From positions 1 to 10,239 of the forward strand of contig JALNYK010000052.1 in the NCBI GenBank assembly GCA_023229845.1: a stretch of DNA of 10,239 bases, read 5' to 3'. Source of the DNA: Gallionella sp. (lineage in GTDB: Bacteria; Pseudomonadota; Gammaproteobacteria; Burkholderiales; Gallionellaceae). The translations under genes and the position numbers were made by a program. Below, in pieces: positions 1 to 7,091 of the stretch (positions within the stretch are counted from its first letter, which is position 1; every line of letters starts with the position of its first letter). Below the pieces are notes generated by a model. It did not search any database, was not told the DNA's origin, and saw nothing but the letters and a program-made list of their open reading frames with translations.

Positions 1-1265
1 GCCTCGACCTGGGGCAGTTGGCCGATCTGCCAGACGCCGTTTGCGTCCTTCTGCAACCGGACGATGGAGCCGGGGATGATGCGCTGATTGAGCGCGAGTT
101 TGTCGCCGAGCGCGCGTTGCGCGAAACGTAGCGCGTCTCCGCTGACTTCGGCGATTTCGCCGCCCTTGCTGTAGGCACGGAGCAGCTTGGGCGAGGCGGC
201 CAGCACCACCGCCGGGATCAGGTCGTCGTTATCGGAGATGTCCTGCAGCGCTTCTTCCAGTAGTTCGTCGCTGCTGCCGTTGCGCAGATCGACGAAGCCC
301 TCAGGGCCGCGATAGCCGTGACGACGGTCATAGTCCAGCACGCTCTTGCGCACGGCTTGATAGGCGGCGAGCTGATCCTGCTGGCGTATAGTGGTATAAA
401 CCGTGAAACCTTGGGTATAGGTGTCTTCACGGTATTGCTCGTAAACCGTCTGGCGTACCATCTCGGCGATGTAGTCGGACTTGATGCCGAATTCCTGATT
501 GCCGTGTTTGGCTACGATGGGTTGCAACTGGGCGATCCGCAGTTGCTCGTCGTCGATGAAATGCAGTTCGTGCATGCGGCGCAACACGTACATCTGGCGC
601 AGCTTGGCGCGTTTCGGGTTGACCACCGGGTTGTAGGCGGAGGGGGCCTTGGGCAGCCCGGCGAGCATCGCGGATTCGGCGACCGTCAGCTGGTCGAGCG
701 GTTTTCCGAAATAGATCTGCGAGGCGGCGGCAAAGCCGTAGGAGCGCTGCCCAAGGTAGATCTGGTTGAAATACAGTTCGAGAATCTGGTCCTTGCTCAG
801 GTTGTGTTCGATCTTGAAGGCGAGCAGCACCTCGTTAAACTTCCGCGACAGGGTCTTCTCTTTGGACAGGAAAAAGTTGCGTGCGACCTGCATCGTAATG
901 GTACTGGCGCCCTGTTTGGCTCCGCCGGAAGTGAAGTTCGACAGCGCCGCGCGCAGCACGCCCATGTAGTCCACGCCGCCGTGCTGGTAGAAACGGTCGT
1001 CCTCGGCGGCAAGGATAGCGTGCTTCATTGCCTCCGGCACTTCGGCGATTCGAACCAGCGCCCGGCGTTCTTCGCCGAATTCGCCGAGCAACGCGCCATC
1101 GGCGCTGTAGACGCGCAACGGGATCTTGGGGCGGTAGTCGGTGAGCGCGTCCAGAGACGGCAGAGTGGGGTAGGTCAGCATCACCGCCAGACCGAGCAGG
1201 ATGGCGGGCAGCAGCAACAGGGTCAGTGAAACAAGAAGTGGAAGTAGCCAGCGACGCGAAAGCAT
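1..1265 (-). CDS. mrcA: Penicillin-binding protein 1A, bifunctional peptidoglycan synthase (5' part only)
   Basis: Class A penicillin-binding protein that polymerises lipid II into glycan strands and cross-links them at the periplasmic face of the inner membrane. The window holds the first 421 codons; the gene runs off the left edge. Residues 8-30 form a hydrophobic N-terminal membrane anchor. A family 51 glycosyltransferase domain follows (about 55-230) with its motifs in order: EDDRFYQHGG (catalytic Glu88), GASTITMQ (119-126), RKFNE (141-145, second Glu at 145), ILELYFN (161-167) and a closing VLRR. The 57-residue spacing of the two glutamates fits the family. Residues about 231-421 are the linker and the start of the OB-like domain; the transpeptidase SxxK, SxN and KTG motifs lie outside the window. 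The start at 1265 is the only in-frame ATG close to the membrane anchor, and its ribosome binding site is weak. Being divergent from pilMNOPQ is the usual arrangement in beta- and gammaproteobacteria. The symbol ponA is equally used. Confidence 0.95.
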   Translation of the reverse strand, partial: MLSRRWLLPLLVSLTLLLLPAILLGLAVMLTYPTLPSLDALTDYRPKIPLRVYSADGALLGEFGEERRALVRIAEVPEAMKHAILAAEDDRFYQHGGVDYMGVLRAALSNFTSGGAKQGASTITMQVARNFFLSKEKTLSRKFNEVLLAFKIEHNLSKDQILELYFNQIYLGQRSYGFAAASQIYFGKPLDQLTVAESAMLAGLPKAPSAYNPVVNPKRAKLRQMYVLRRMHELHFIDDEQLRIAQLQPIVAKHGNQEFGIKSDYIAEMVRQTVYEQYREDTYTQGFTVYTTIRQQDQLAAYQAVRKSVLDYDRRHGYRGPEGFVDLRNGSSDELLEEALQDISDNDDLIPAVVLAASPKLLRAYSKGGEIAEVSGDALRFAQRALGDKLALNQRIIPGSIVRLQKDANGVWQIGQLPQVE

Positions 1266-1294
1266 GAGCAGTTGTCCAAGAGCCGAAGCCAGTG

Positions 1295-1311
1295 ATAATT
1301 CCGCGAATTAT
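1295..1311. repeat. 17-base perfect palindrome over the mrcA -10 box
   Basis: Arms ATAATTC (1295-1301) and GAATTAT (1305-1311) are exact inverted copies around the centre CGC. The right arm covers five of the six bases of the mrcA -10 box. Size and position suit a dimeric repressor site, but I cannot name a regulator. The AT-rich arms make a stable RNA hairpin less likely as its role. Confidence 0.45.
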
Positions 1312-1335
1312 ATAGGCTAGTCGAGGATAAATAAC
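1307..1335 (-). promoter_or_regulatory. Probable sigma-70 promoter of mrcA
   Basis: Read on the minus strand, 1312-1307 is a perfect TATAAT -10 box, about 40 bases upstream of the mrcA start. At 17-base spacing the -35 position (1335-1330) reads GTTATT, a poor match, so the promoter may be weak or depend on an activator. The -10 box overlaps the palindrome at 1295-1311. This is a motif-based inference; no transcription start is known. Confidence 0.5.
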
Positions 1336-1349
1336 CCCCTAGAAATAGC

Positions 1350-1378
1350 TTTACACGATTTATAGTTATTGCTAGGAT
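1350..1378 (+). promoter_or_regulatory. Sigma-70 promoter of the pilMNOPQ operon with extended -10
   Basis: TTTACA (1350-1355, five of six to TTGACA) is followed after exactly 17 bases by TAGGAT (1373-1378, four of six to TATAAT). The -10 is preceded by TGC (1370-1372), the TGn extended -10 element. The predicted transcription start is near 1385, giving a leader of about 30 bases before pilM. No sigma-54 GG-N10-GC signature is seen here. Inference from motifs only. Confidence 0.6.
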
Positions 1379-1414
1379 TTAAACCACTTTATACGGAAAT
1401 CTCCTAAACGGCCT

Positions 1415-2515
1415 ATGCCTAAAGTAAATTTCGATATTCCGCTGGACTTTTTGCAGGCATCTACGCCGCCACTGATCGGCGTAGATATCAGCGCATCTTC
1501 AGTCAAGATGGTCGAGCTGAGCGAAGTGCCCAAGAAGGGTGGCTATGTCGTGGAGCGATATGTGATCGAGCCGCTGCCCAAGGATGCAGTCAGCGACGGC
1601 AATATCGCCAATCTGGACGCCGTCGCGGAAAGTTTGCAGCGTGCCTGGAAGCGGATGGGTACGCGTATCAAGAATGTCAGTCTGGCGCTCCCCGCAGCCG
1701 CAGTCATTACCAAGAAGATCCTGTTGCCCGCCGGCATGCGCGAGGAGGACTTGGAATATCAGGTCGAATCCGAGGCCAATCAATATATTCCGTTTGCGCT
1801 TGAGGAGGTTAATCTCGACTTTCAGGTGATCGGTCCGGCGCAGGGCAACCCGGATGAGGTTGAAGTGTTGCTGGCGGCGTCGCGCAAGGCCAATGTCGAG
1901 GATCGCGTAGCGGCTGCCCAAGTTGCGGGACTCAAGGCGCTGGTCATCGACGTCGAACCCTACGCCGCCGAGATGGCCTTCGGGCAGATTCTGGCGCAAC
2001 TGCCGGACGGCGCCGAGGATAAATGCGTGGCGTTGGTCGATATTGGCGCGAACGTGATGAATGTCAACGTGTTGCGTAATGGACAGTCTATATATTTAAG
2101 GGATCAACAAGTCGGCGGGGATCAGTTGACCCAGCAGATCCAGGCGATGTTCGGCCTGTCGGCGCAAGAGGCCGAGTCGGCCAAGCGCAATGGTGGGTTG
2201 CCCGATAATTACGAAAGCGATGTGCTGTCGCCGTTCCGTGAGAATGTGGTGATGGAAGTCGCCCGTGCCTTGCAGTTTTTCTTCACTTCGACGCAATACA
2301 ATGAAGTCGATTACATTGTTCTGGCCGGCGGCTGTGCGGTGTTGCCGGGGCTGGACGATGCCGTGGCGACCCGCACCCAAGTGAGCACGATGGTTGCTAA
2401 TCCTTTTGCGCTAATGACGCTATCTGGCCGCATCAAGCCGCGCCAATTGCAGGCCGACGCACCCGCCTTGATCATTGCATGCGGGTTGGCCATGCGGAGG
2501 TTTGACCCATCATGA
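1415..2515 (+). CDS. pilM: Type IV pilus inner-membrane assembly protein PilM
   Basis: Cytoplasmic actin-like ATP-binding protein of the type IV pilus alignment complex; it docks on the cytoplasmic tail of PilN. At 366 residues it has the usual family length. Ribonuclease-H-fold nucleotide motifs are visible: GVDISASSVK at 22-31 (phosphate 1), VDIGANVMNVNV at 208-219 (phosphate 2) and LAGGCAVLPGL at 303-313 (adenosine motif). The segment KILLPAGMREEDLEYQVESE (101-120) is typical PilM. There is no signal peptide or membrane segment. It is the first gene of the operon, about 30 bases after the predicted transcription start. The ribosome binding site is poor: GGAAAT at 1395-1400 lies 14 bases from the ATG, so initiation may be modest. 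The stop overlaps the pilN start (ATGA), pointing to translational coupling. Confidence 0.96.
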   Translation: MPKVNFDIPLDFLQASTPPLIGVDISASSVKMVELSEVPKKGGYVVERYVIEPLPKDAVSDGNIANLDAVAESLQRAWKRMGTRIKNVSLALPAAAVITKKILLPAGMREEDLEYQVESEANQYIPFALEEVNLDFQVIGPAQGNPDEVEVLLAASRKANVEDRVAAAQVAGLKALVIDVEPYAAEMAFGQILAQLPDGAEDKCVALVDIGANVMNVNVLRNGQSIYLRDQQVGGDQLTQQIQAMFGLSAQEAESAKRNGGLPDNYESDVLSPFRENVVMEVARALQFFFTSTQYNEVDYIVLAGGCAVLPGLDDAVATRTQVSTMVANPFALMTLSGRIKPRQLQADAPALIIACGLAMRRFDPS

Positions 2516-3087
2516 TACGCATCAATTTATTGCCGCACCGCGCGGAGAAACGCCGCGCCCGTCAGATCCAGTTTGTCGCGTTCAGCGTGATTTCCGTTGT
2601 ATTGGGAGCGGTTCTGGTTGGATTCGTGCATGTTGCGATCGGCACCCAGATATCCAATCAGGAGCGGCGCAACGAATATCTGAAGCAGGAGACCGCGGTG
2701 CTGGACCGACAGATCGCCGAGATCAGGAAGCTGCGTGAACAGACCGACTCTCTGCTTGCGCGCAAAAATGTCGTCGAGAATTTGCAAAGCACGCGTTCCG
2801 ATGTGGTGCACTTGCTCGATCAGATGTTGCGCATCCTGCCGGACGGTGTCTACCTCAAGTCCCTCAAGCAGACCGGAAACAAGATCAATCTGGTCGGCTA
2901 TGCGCAGTCCAATGCCCGCATCTCCACGCTGATGCGCGCGATCGAGGATTCGCCCTGGCTGGATTCGCCGGCATTGGTGGTTATCAGCGCCACCAGCGCG
3001 AACGGTGCGCGGGTGAGCGAGTTCACGCTGACGTTCAATTTGACCAAGGCGCAGGCAGATGCCGCCGTCGCCGGTTCGAAAAGGTGA
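2512..3087 (+). CDS. pilN: Type IV pilus assembly protein PilN
   Basis: Bitopic inner-membrane protein that pairs with PilO and recruits PilM. It is 191 residues long. The N-terminus carries the hallmark INLLPHR (4-10), the short cytoplasmic tail that fits a groove in PilM in characterised homologues. One membrane helix spans about 20-44 (VISVVLGAVLVGFVHVAI region), followed by a charged heptad-rich coiled coil (about 48-95, many E, R, K, Q). A periplasmic ferredoxin-like domain then runs to about 178, with ILPDGVYLKSLKQTGNKINL (108-127) as the recognisable core. The start overlaps the pilM stop as ATGA, and GGAGG at 2496-2500 is an excellent ribosome binding site 11 bases upstream. The arrangement supports production in fixed ratio with PilM and PilO. 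Confidence 0.95.
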   Translation: MIRINLLPHRAEKRRARQIQFVAFSVISVVLGAVLVGFVHVAIGTQISNQERRNEYLKQETAVLDRQIAEIRKLREQTDSLLARKNVVENLQSTRSDVVHLLDQMLRILPDGVYLKSLKQTGNKINLVGYAQSNARISTLMRAIEDSPWLDSPALVVISATSANGARVSEFTLTFNLTKAQADAAVAGSKR

Positions 3088-3095
3088 GCGCCATG

Positions 3096-3713
3096 ATGAA
3101 TATGGACGAACTTAAAAACCTGAACCCGAAAAACCCGGGATCCTGGCCGTGGGTGGCGAAGATACTGGCCTTTGTGGTGCTGTTTCTGAGCGTAGTGGTG
3201 GCCGGCGCATTGTTCGACTGGCAGGGACAGTGGGAAACCTTGCAGGCCGCCAAGCAGGAGGAGGAGGGTCTCAAGGAGACCTTTTTGGCCAAGAAAAAAC
3301 AGGCGATTAATCTGGATCTGATCAAGAAGCAATTGATCGAGACTCAGGAATCTTTCGGTGCTTTGCTCAAGCAGTTGCCGAGCAAATCGGAAATGGATGC
3401 ATTGCTGACCGACATCAATCAGGCGGGACTGGGGCGAGGACTGCAGTTCGAGCTGTTTCGCCCCGGCGCGGAAACTGTGAATGGCGCGTTTGCCGAGCAG
3501 CCGATCACGATCAAGGTGACCGGTAATTATGATGACATCGGCAAGTTTTCCAGCGATATCTCGATGTTGCCGCGCATTGTGACCCTCAATGAGATAGCGA
3601 TCGTTCCATCCGGCAATGCGCTGTCGATGGATGCGACCGCCAAGACATTCCGTTATCTGGATGAAGAGGAAGTGGCGAGTCAGAAGAAGGCGCCAGGAGC
3701 GAAAAAACCATGA
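3096..3713 (+). CDS. pilO: Type IV pilus assembly protein PilO
   Basis: Inner-membrane partner of PilN; the heterodimer connects PilM and the platform to PilP and PilQ. From ATG 3096 it has 205 residues: a short cytoplasmic tail beginning MNMDELKNLNPKN with GSWPW (15-19), a membrane helix (about 20-40), a coiled coil (about 45-92, rich in K, E, Q) and a ferredoxin-like periplasmic domain (about 95-190). LLKQLPSKSEMDALLTDINQ (90-109) and the following GL.F.LFRPG are typical of PilO. The start is a choice: the frame is open from GTG 3084, with ATGs at 3093, 3096 and 3102. GGTGAG (3083-3088), which contains the pilN stop TGA, sits 7 bases before 3096 and looks like the ribosome binding site, so I prefer 3096; 3093 is nearly as good and GTG 3084 is less likely. 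The stop overlaps pilP (ATGA). Confidence 0.94.
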   Translation: MNMDELKNLNPKNPGSWPWVAKILAFVVLFLSVVVAGALFDWQGQWETLQAAKQEEEGLKETFLAKKKQAINLDLIKKQLIETQESFGALLKQLPSKSEMDALLTDINQAGLGRGLQFELFRPGAETVNGAFAEQPITIKVTGNYDDIGKFSSDISMLPRIVTLNEIAIVPSGNALSMDATAKTFRYLDEEEVASQKKAPGAKKP

Positions 3714-4216
3714 GACTGATCTATCTGGTGTTGGCTTCGGTGCTGCTGGCAGGCTGCGGCGGTGAGGAGTTTCAGGATCTACGCGACTTCGTGAAGAACG
3801 CCGGGGCTGATATGCGCGGCAAGATACCGCCGCCACCGGAGGTGAAGCTTTACGAGCCTTTTGCGTACGACAACGAAGCCAATGTGCCGGACCCATTCAA
3901 GCCGCGCAAGCCTGATCGATCCGCCAGTCGTCCGGGGTTGAATCAGCCAGACATAGATCGCCCGAAAGAGGCTCTGGAGGAGTTCCCGCTCGAGGGGCTC
4001 AGGATGGTTGGTTACATTAACCAACACAAGGTCGGTTATGCGGTGATACGCGCGCCTGACGGGAAGTTGCATCGGGTTAAGGCGGGTAATTATATCGGCA
4101 TGAATTTCGGGCTGATCAAGGAAGTGAACGACACGGAAATCGTGATACAGGAAACCGTGCAGGATAGCGCCGGCGACTGGTCTGAGCGGATGAGCAGCCT
4201 GCAGTTGATCGAATGA
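3710..4216 (+). CDS. pilP: Type IV pilus inner-membrane lipoprotein PilP
   Basis: Inner-membrane-anchored lipoprotein that bridges the PilN/PilO pair to the periplasmic N-domains of the PilQ secretin. It is 168 residues long. A lipoprotein signal peptide is clear: short basic start, hydrophobic core, lipobox LAGC with the acylated cysteine at 16. Residues about 17-88 are proline-rich and probably extended (IPPPPEVKLYEPFAYD, then VPDPFKPRKPD at 59-69), a region that in homologues contacts PilN/PilO. Residues about 90-165 form the small beta-sandwich domain (LEGLRMVGYI, GKLHRVKAGNYIGMNFGLI). It overlaps pilO by ATGA; AGGAG at 3695-3699 is 10 bases upstream. It is the last gene of the tightly packed part of the operon: pilQ follows only after 91 bases. 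Confidence 0.95.
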   Translation: MRLIYLVLASVLLAGCGGEEFQDLRDFVKNAGADMRGKIPPPPEVKLYEPFAYDNEANVPDPFKPRKPDRSASRPGLNQPDIDRPKEALEEFPLEGLRMVGYINQHKVGYAVIRAPDGKLHRVKAGNYIGMNFGLIKEVNDTEIVIQETVQDSAGDWSERMSSLQLIE

Positions 4217-4279
4217 GTGGCGGGTTGGTACAGGGCGATTCCCGACGATGCTGCAGCCATGGCGTCATTAATGTTTGAT

Positions 4280-4292
4280 CCGGCAATGCCGG
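4280..4292 (+). promoter_or_regulatory. Small hairpin in the pilP-pilQ gap
   Basis: CCGGCAATGCCGG forms a five-pair GC-rich stem (CCGGC/GCCGG) with an AAT loop. It lies 3 bases before the strong AGGAG ribosome binding site of pilQ (4296-4300). It is followed by only three T residues, so it is not a convincing terminator. It could protect or cleave the mRNA between pilP and pilQ, or modulate initiation. The rest of the 91-base gap shows no promoter that I can support. Confidence 0.4.
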
Positions 4293-4307
4293 TTTAGGAG
4301 CGAAGCA

Positions 4308-6389
4308 ATGAAACCATTCAATTCCATCCTTCAGGGTATGGTGCAGGTGCTGGGGCTGATTGCCGTGCTGGGTGTGGCATCGGTAGCGCAGGCCGCGGCG
4401 CAGAACAGTATCACCGCGCTGGGTGTAAGCGGCACTGGCAATGGGGCGACGGTTGTCAAGGTCGAGTTCGCGCAAGCGTTGACAGGGTTGCCGCGCGATT
4501 TCACGATCAATACCCCGCCGCGCATCGCATTGGATTTTCCTAATACCACCAATGGGCTGGGTAGGTCGGTGCAGAATTTCTCCGAAGGAGAGCTGCGCAG
4601 CGCCAATATCGTTCAGGCTGGGACGCGCACGCGTCTGGTGATCAATTTGAACCAGATGCTGCCCTACGATATCAGGATCGATGGCAATAACCTGTTAATC
4701 ACGTTGCAAGGCAAGGCAGCTGCGACGACGGCCGCGTCTGGCGGTGCTTCCCGTTTCGCCGAGGTCAAGCCGAGTGCGCAGAAGCATTCCTTGCGCGATA
4801 TCGATTTCCGTCGCGGCAAAAACGGCGAGGGGCGCATCCAGGTAGACCTTTCCGATGCTGGCATCGGCATCGATATCCGCCAACAGGGCACTTCGTTGAT
4901 CGTCGATTTCCTCAAGACCAGTTTGCCGCGGAATCTGCAGCGCAAGCTTGATGTGGTCGATTTCGCCACCCCGGTGCAGGGTGTGGATACTTTTGTTCAC
5001 GGCGACAGCGTGCGCATGGTGATTGAGCCCAAGGGGCTGTGGGAGCATGCGGCCTATCAGACCGACAACAAGTTCATCGTAGAGGTGAAGCCGGTTGCGG
5101 ACGATCCGAACAAACTGGTCAAGGGTAGTCAGATCGGCTATGCCGGCGAGAAGCTGACACTGAATTTCCAGAAGATCGATGTGCGCGATGCGCTGTACAT
5201 CATTGCGGACTTCAATAATGAGAACAACAATCCGATGAACCTGGTGATCAGCGATACCGTGGGCGGTAACCTGACATTGCGTCTGAAGGATGTGCCGTGG
5301 GATCAGGCGCTGGACATCATTCTGCAGAGCCGCGGCCTGGATATGCGCAAGAATGGCAACGTGATTCAGGTCGCGCCGCGCGAGGAGATCGCCGCCAAGG
5401 AGAAGATAGACCTGACTTCGCGCCAGGAAATATCCGATCTCGAAGAGTTGCGCACCGAGAGCTTCCAGTTGAGTTACCAGAAAGGCGACGCGATCACCAG
5501 ATTACTGGCTGGCGACAAGCAGCGCATCCTGTCGAAGCGGGGCAGCACCGTGGTCGATCCGCGCACCAACACGCTGTTCGTGCAGGACACCCCTTCGCGT
5601 TTGGATGAAGTGCGCAAGCTGATCAAGCAGATTGATGTGCCGGTACGGCAGGTGATGATCGAGGCGCGTTTTGTCTCGGCGACCGACGATTTCAATCGCA
5701 CGCTGGGCGGTAAGCTCGGCTTTACCGGGGAGGCTGTAGGCGCGGGCAATGGTTTTTCTATCGGCAGTAATGGGGCTACGGCGACGCGCGGCGTGATCGG
5801 CGGCAACGTCAATCTGCCAGGCGCGGCCTCTGGTACGGGCGGTCTGACGCTTTCGTTGTTTAATCCTGCGGCGACCAAGGTGTTGTCGCTTGAGTTGACC
5901 GCATCCGAGCTGGATGGCAAGACCAAGAACATCGCCAGCCCGCGTGTGGTGACGGCGGACAAAACTGAAGCCAGGATTTCGGCGGGTACGCAGATTCCAT
6001 ACCAGCAGGCATCGAGCAGTGGCGCGACAGCGGTTGCATTCAAGGATGCGACACTGAGCCTCAGCGTGACGCCGCAAATTTCGCCGGACGACAATATCGA
6101 CATGAAGCTGGATGTCAATCAGGACACGGTCGGCGCCATTTATGGCGGTGTGCCGAGCATCAATACCAAGCAGGTCAGCACTCAGGTAATGGTCGAGAAC
6201 GGCGGCACGGTGGTAATTGGTGGCGTTTTTACTCAGGATATTGGCGATACCACCCAGAAAGTCCCGTTGTTGGGCGATGTGCCGGTAGTCGGCTGGATGT
6301 TCAAGAACAACGTCAAGAGCGATACCCGAAGTGAGTTGCTGATTTTCATCACGCCGAAGATCATGAAGGACGCGATGAATCTGCGCTGA
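4308..6389 (+). CDS. pilQ: Type IV pilus outer-membrane secretin PilQ
   Basis: Multimeric outer-membrane channel through which the pilus leaves the cell; it also serves DNA uptake in competent relatives. From ATG 4308 it has 693 residues. A Sec signal peptide is present (hydrophobic 11-26, likely cleavage after VAQA at 26-29). Then come two AMIN domains that bind peptidoglycan (about 35-135 and 160-262), the STN/N0 domain (about 280-358, LTLNFQKIDVRDALYIIADF), an N1 domain (about 383-445, with VVDPRTNTLFVQDTP) and the secretin pore domain (about 447-686). The pore has a Gly-rich gate stretch (472-512), NIASPRVVT at 541-549 and the conserved KVPLLGDVPVVGWMF at 651-665. The frame is open from TTG 4275, but AGGAG at 4296-4300 lies 7 bases before ATG 4308 and the signal peptide starts there. 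No pilotin gene or C-terminal pilotin segment is seen. A terminator follows. Confidence 0.97.
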   Translation: MKPFNSILQGMVQVLGLIAVLGVASVAQAAAQNSITALGVSGTGNGATVVKVEFAQALTGLPRDFTINTPPRIALDFPNTTNGLGRSVQNFSEGELRSANIVQAGTRTRLVINLNQMLPYDIRIDGNNLLITLQGKAAATTAASGGASRFAEVKPSAQKHSLRDIDFRRGKNGEGRIQVDLSDAGIGIDIRQQGTSLIVDFLKTSLPRNLQRKLDVVDFATPVQGVDTFVHGDSVRMVIEPKGLWEHAAYQTDNKFIVEVKPVADDPNKLVKGSQIGYAGEKLTLNFQKIDVRDALYIIADFNNENNNPMNLVISDTVGGNLTLRLKDVPWDQALDIILQSRGLDMRKNGNVIQVAPREEIAAKEKIDLTSRQEISDLEELRTESFQLSYQKGDAITRLLAGDKQRILSKRGSTVVDPRTNTLFVQDTPSRLDEVRKLIKQIDVPVRQVMIEARFVSATDDFNRTLGGKLGFTGEAVGAGNGFSIGSNGATATRGVIGGNVNLPGAASGTGGLTLSLFNPAATKVLSLELTASELDGKTKNIASPRVVTADKTEARISAGTQIPYQQASSSGATAVAFKDATLSLSVTPQISPDDNIDMKLDVNQDTVGAIYGGVPSINTKQVSTQVMVENGGTVVIGGVFTQDIGDTTQKVPLLGDVPVVGWMFKNNVKSDTRSELLIFITPKIMKDAMNLR

Positions 6390-6406
6390 TCGTTTGTGCG
6401 GATTAG

Positions 6407-6440
6407 ACAAAAGCCCGGCATAGTCCGGGCTTTTTGTTTT
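6407..6440 (+). terminator. Intrinsic terminator after pilQ
   Basis: Arms AAAAGCCCGG (6409-6418) and CCGGGCTTTT (6425-6434) are a perfect 10-bp stem with the loop CATAGT, followed by TGTTTT. It begins about 18 bases after the pilQ stop. The A-rich 5' side would also give a U-run on the other strand, but no converging gene is present. It should separate most pil transcription from aroK. Confidence 0.9.
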
Positions 6441-6450
6441 ATCGTTTACA

Positions 6451-7038
6451 ATGCGTGCCATGTATAGCGATCAAGCAAACAGTGGCCTGCAGGGTGGCCG
6501 GAAGTGCCAGTCGGGCAACCTGATCCTGGTGGGCATGATGGGCTCGGGCAAGACCACGATAGGGCGCACATTGGCGAAATATCTGGGCAAGACCTTCGTG
6601 GATAGCGATGAGGAGATACAGCACCGCACCGGGGTAACCATCCCGCATATCTTCGATGTCGAAGGTGAGGCCGGTTTCCGGTTGCGCGAGACCGCCGCAA
6701 TACGCGAGTTGGTAGTGCGCGATAACATGGTGCTGGCGACCGGGGGCGGGGCGATTCTGGCGGAACAGAATCGGACCATGCTGAGCGAGAACGGCATCGT
6801 CGTCTATCTGAAGACCAATGTGCATGACTTGTGGCAGCGTACGCGGCATGACCGCAACAGGCCGCTGTTACAGACTGCCGATCCCCGAACCAAGTTGGCA
6901 GAGTTGTTCGATCAGCGCGATCCCTTGTATCAGCAAGCGGCCGACGTCGTGGTTCAGAGTGGCAAACAAAGCGTGCAAGCCTTGATGCTCCATTTGGTGG
7001 ATGAAATCGACGCATTCAGAAAGAATAACGGAAGGTAG
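6451..7038 (+). CDS. aroK: Shikimate kinase
   Basis: Phosphorylates shikimate at its 3-hydroxyl with ATP, the fifth step of the shikimate pathway to chorismate. It is a cytoplasmic P-loop kinase of 195 residues. Visible motifs are the Walker A GMMGSGKT (28-35), the shikimate-binding DSD (51-53), GFR (75-77), the GGG loop (98-100) and the lid sequence RNRPLL (135-140), followed by the conserved RDPLYQQAAD (156-165). The first 22 residues precede the core and look non-homologous, so the start is uncertain: ATG 6451 or ATG 6460. Neither has a ribosome binding site, and 6451 lies only 10 bases after the upstream terminator. No later in-frame start keeps the first beta strand intact. The stop codon lies inside the palindrome at 7035-7062. 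aroK-aroB after pilQ is a common arrangement in beta- and gammaproteobacteria. Confidence 0.94.
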   Translation: MRAMYSDQANSGLQGGRKCQSGNLILVGMMGSGKTTIGRTLAKYLGKTFVDSDEEIQHRTGVTIPHIFDVEGEAGFRLRETAAIRELVVRDNMVLATGGGAILAEQNRTMLSENGIVVYLKTNVHDLWQRTRHDRNRPLLQTADPRTKLAELFDQRDPLYQQAADVVVQSGKQSVQALMLHLVDEIDAFRKNNGR

Positions 7039-7062
7039 GGGCACGGCGCGTCGTGCCCCTGC
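7035..7062 (+). repeat. 28-base palindrome covering the aroK stop
   Basis: AGGGGCACG (7037-7045) pairs exactly with CGTGCCCCT (7052-7060). Wobble and outer pairs extend the stem to 12 bp (7035-7046 with 7051-7062) around the loop CGCG. The aroK TAG (7036-7038) is inside the left arm. No T-run follows (GCAAAG), so it is not a standard terminator. It may be a REP-like intergenic element or an mRNA-stabilising hairpin between aroK and aroB. Confidence 0.6.
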
Positions 7063-7091
7063 AAAGCCATAACAAAATTGACCAGAAGATT

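Noticed and set aside
318..1229. A 303-codon open frame on the plus strand inside mrcA.
   Set aside because: It is antisense to the well supported glycosyltransferase domain of PBP1A; its composition (many H, Q, V, G) is typical of a shadow frame.
1266..1414. A sigma-54 promoter for pilM.
   Set aside because: No GG-N10-GC pair in the right place; a sigma-70 type -35 and extended -10 are present instead.
3084..3095. GTG 3084 as the pilO start.
   Set aside because: The GTG lies within GGTGAG, which better serves as ribosome binding site for ATG 3096 (7 bases) or 3093; the family-like protein begins at MNMDELK.
2898..3896. A 332-codon minus-strand frame spanning pilN, pilO and pilP.
   Set aside because: It covers three plus-strand genes with coupled ATGA junctions; no motif or start signal supports it.
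4275..4307. TTG 4275 as the pilQ start, adding 11 residues.
   Set aside because: The extension is charged (RQCRFRSE) ahead of a normal signal peptide, and AGGAG is ideally spaced for ATG 4308.
7053..7091. GTG 7053 as the aroB start, adding 13 residues.
   Set aside because: It lies inside the right arm of the palindrome and the extra residues precede the normal family N-terminus at ATG 7092.
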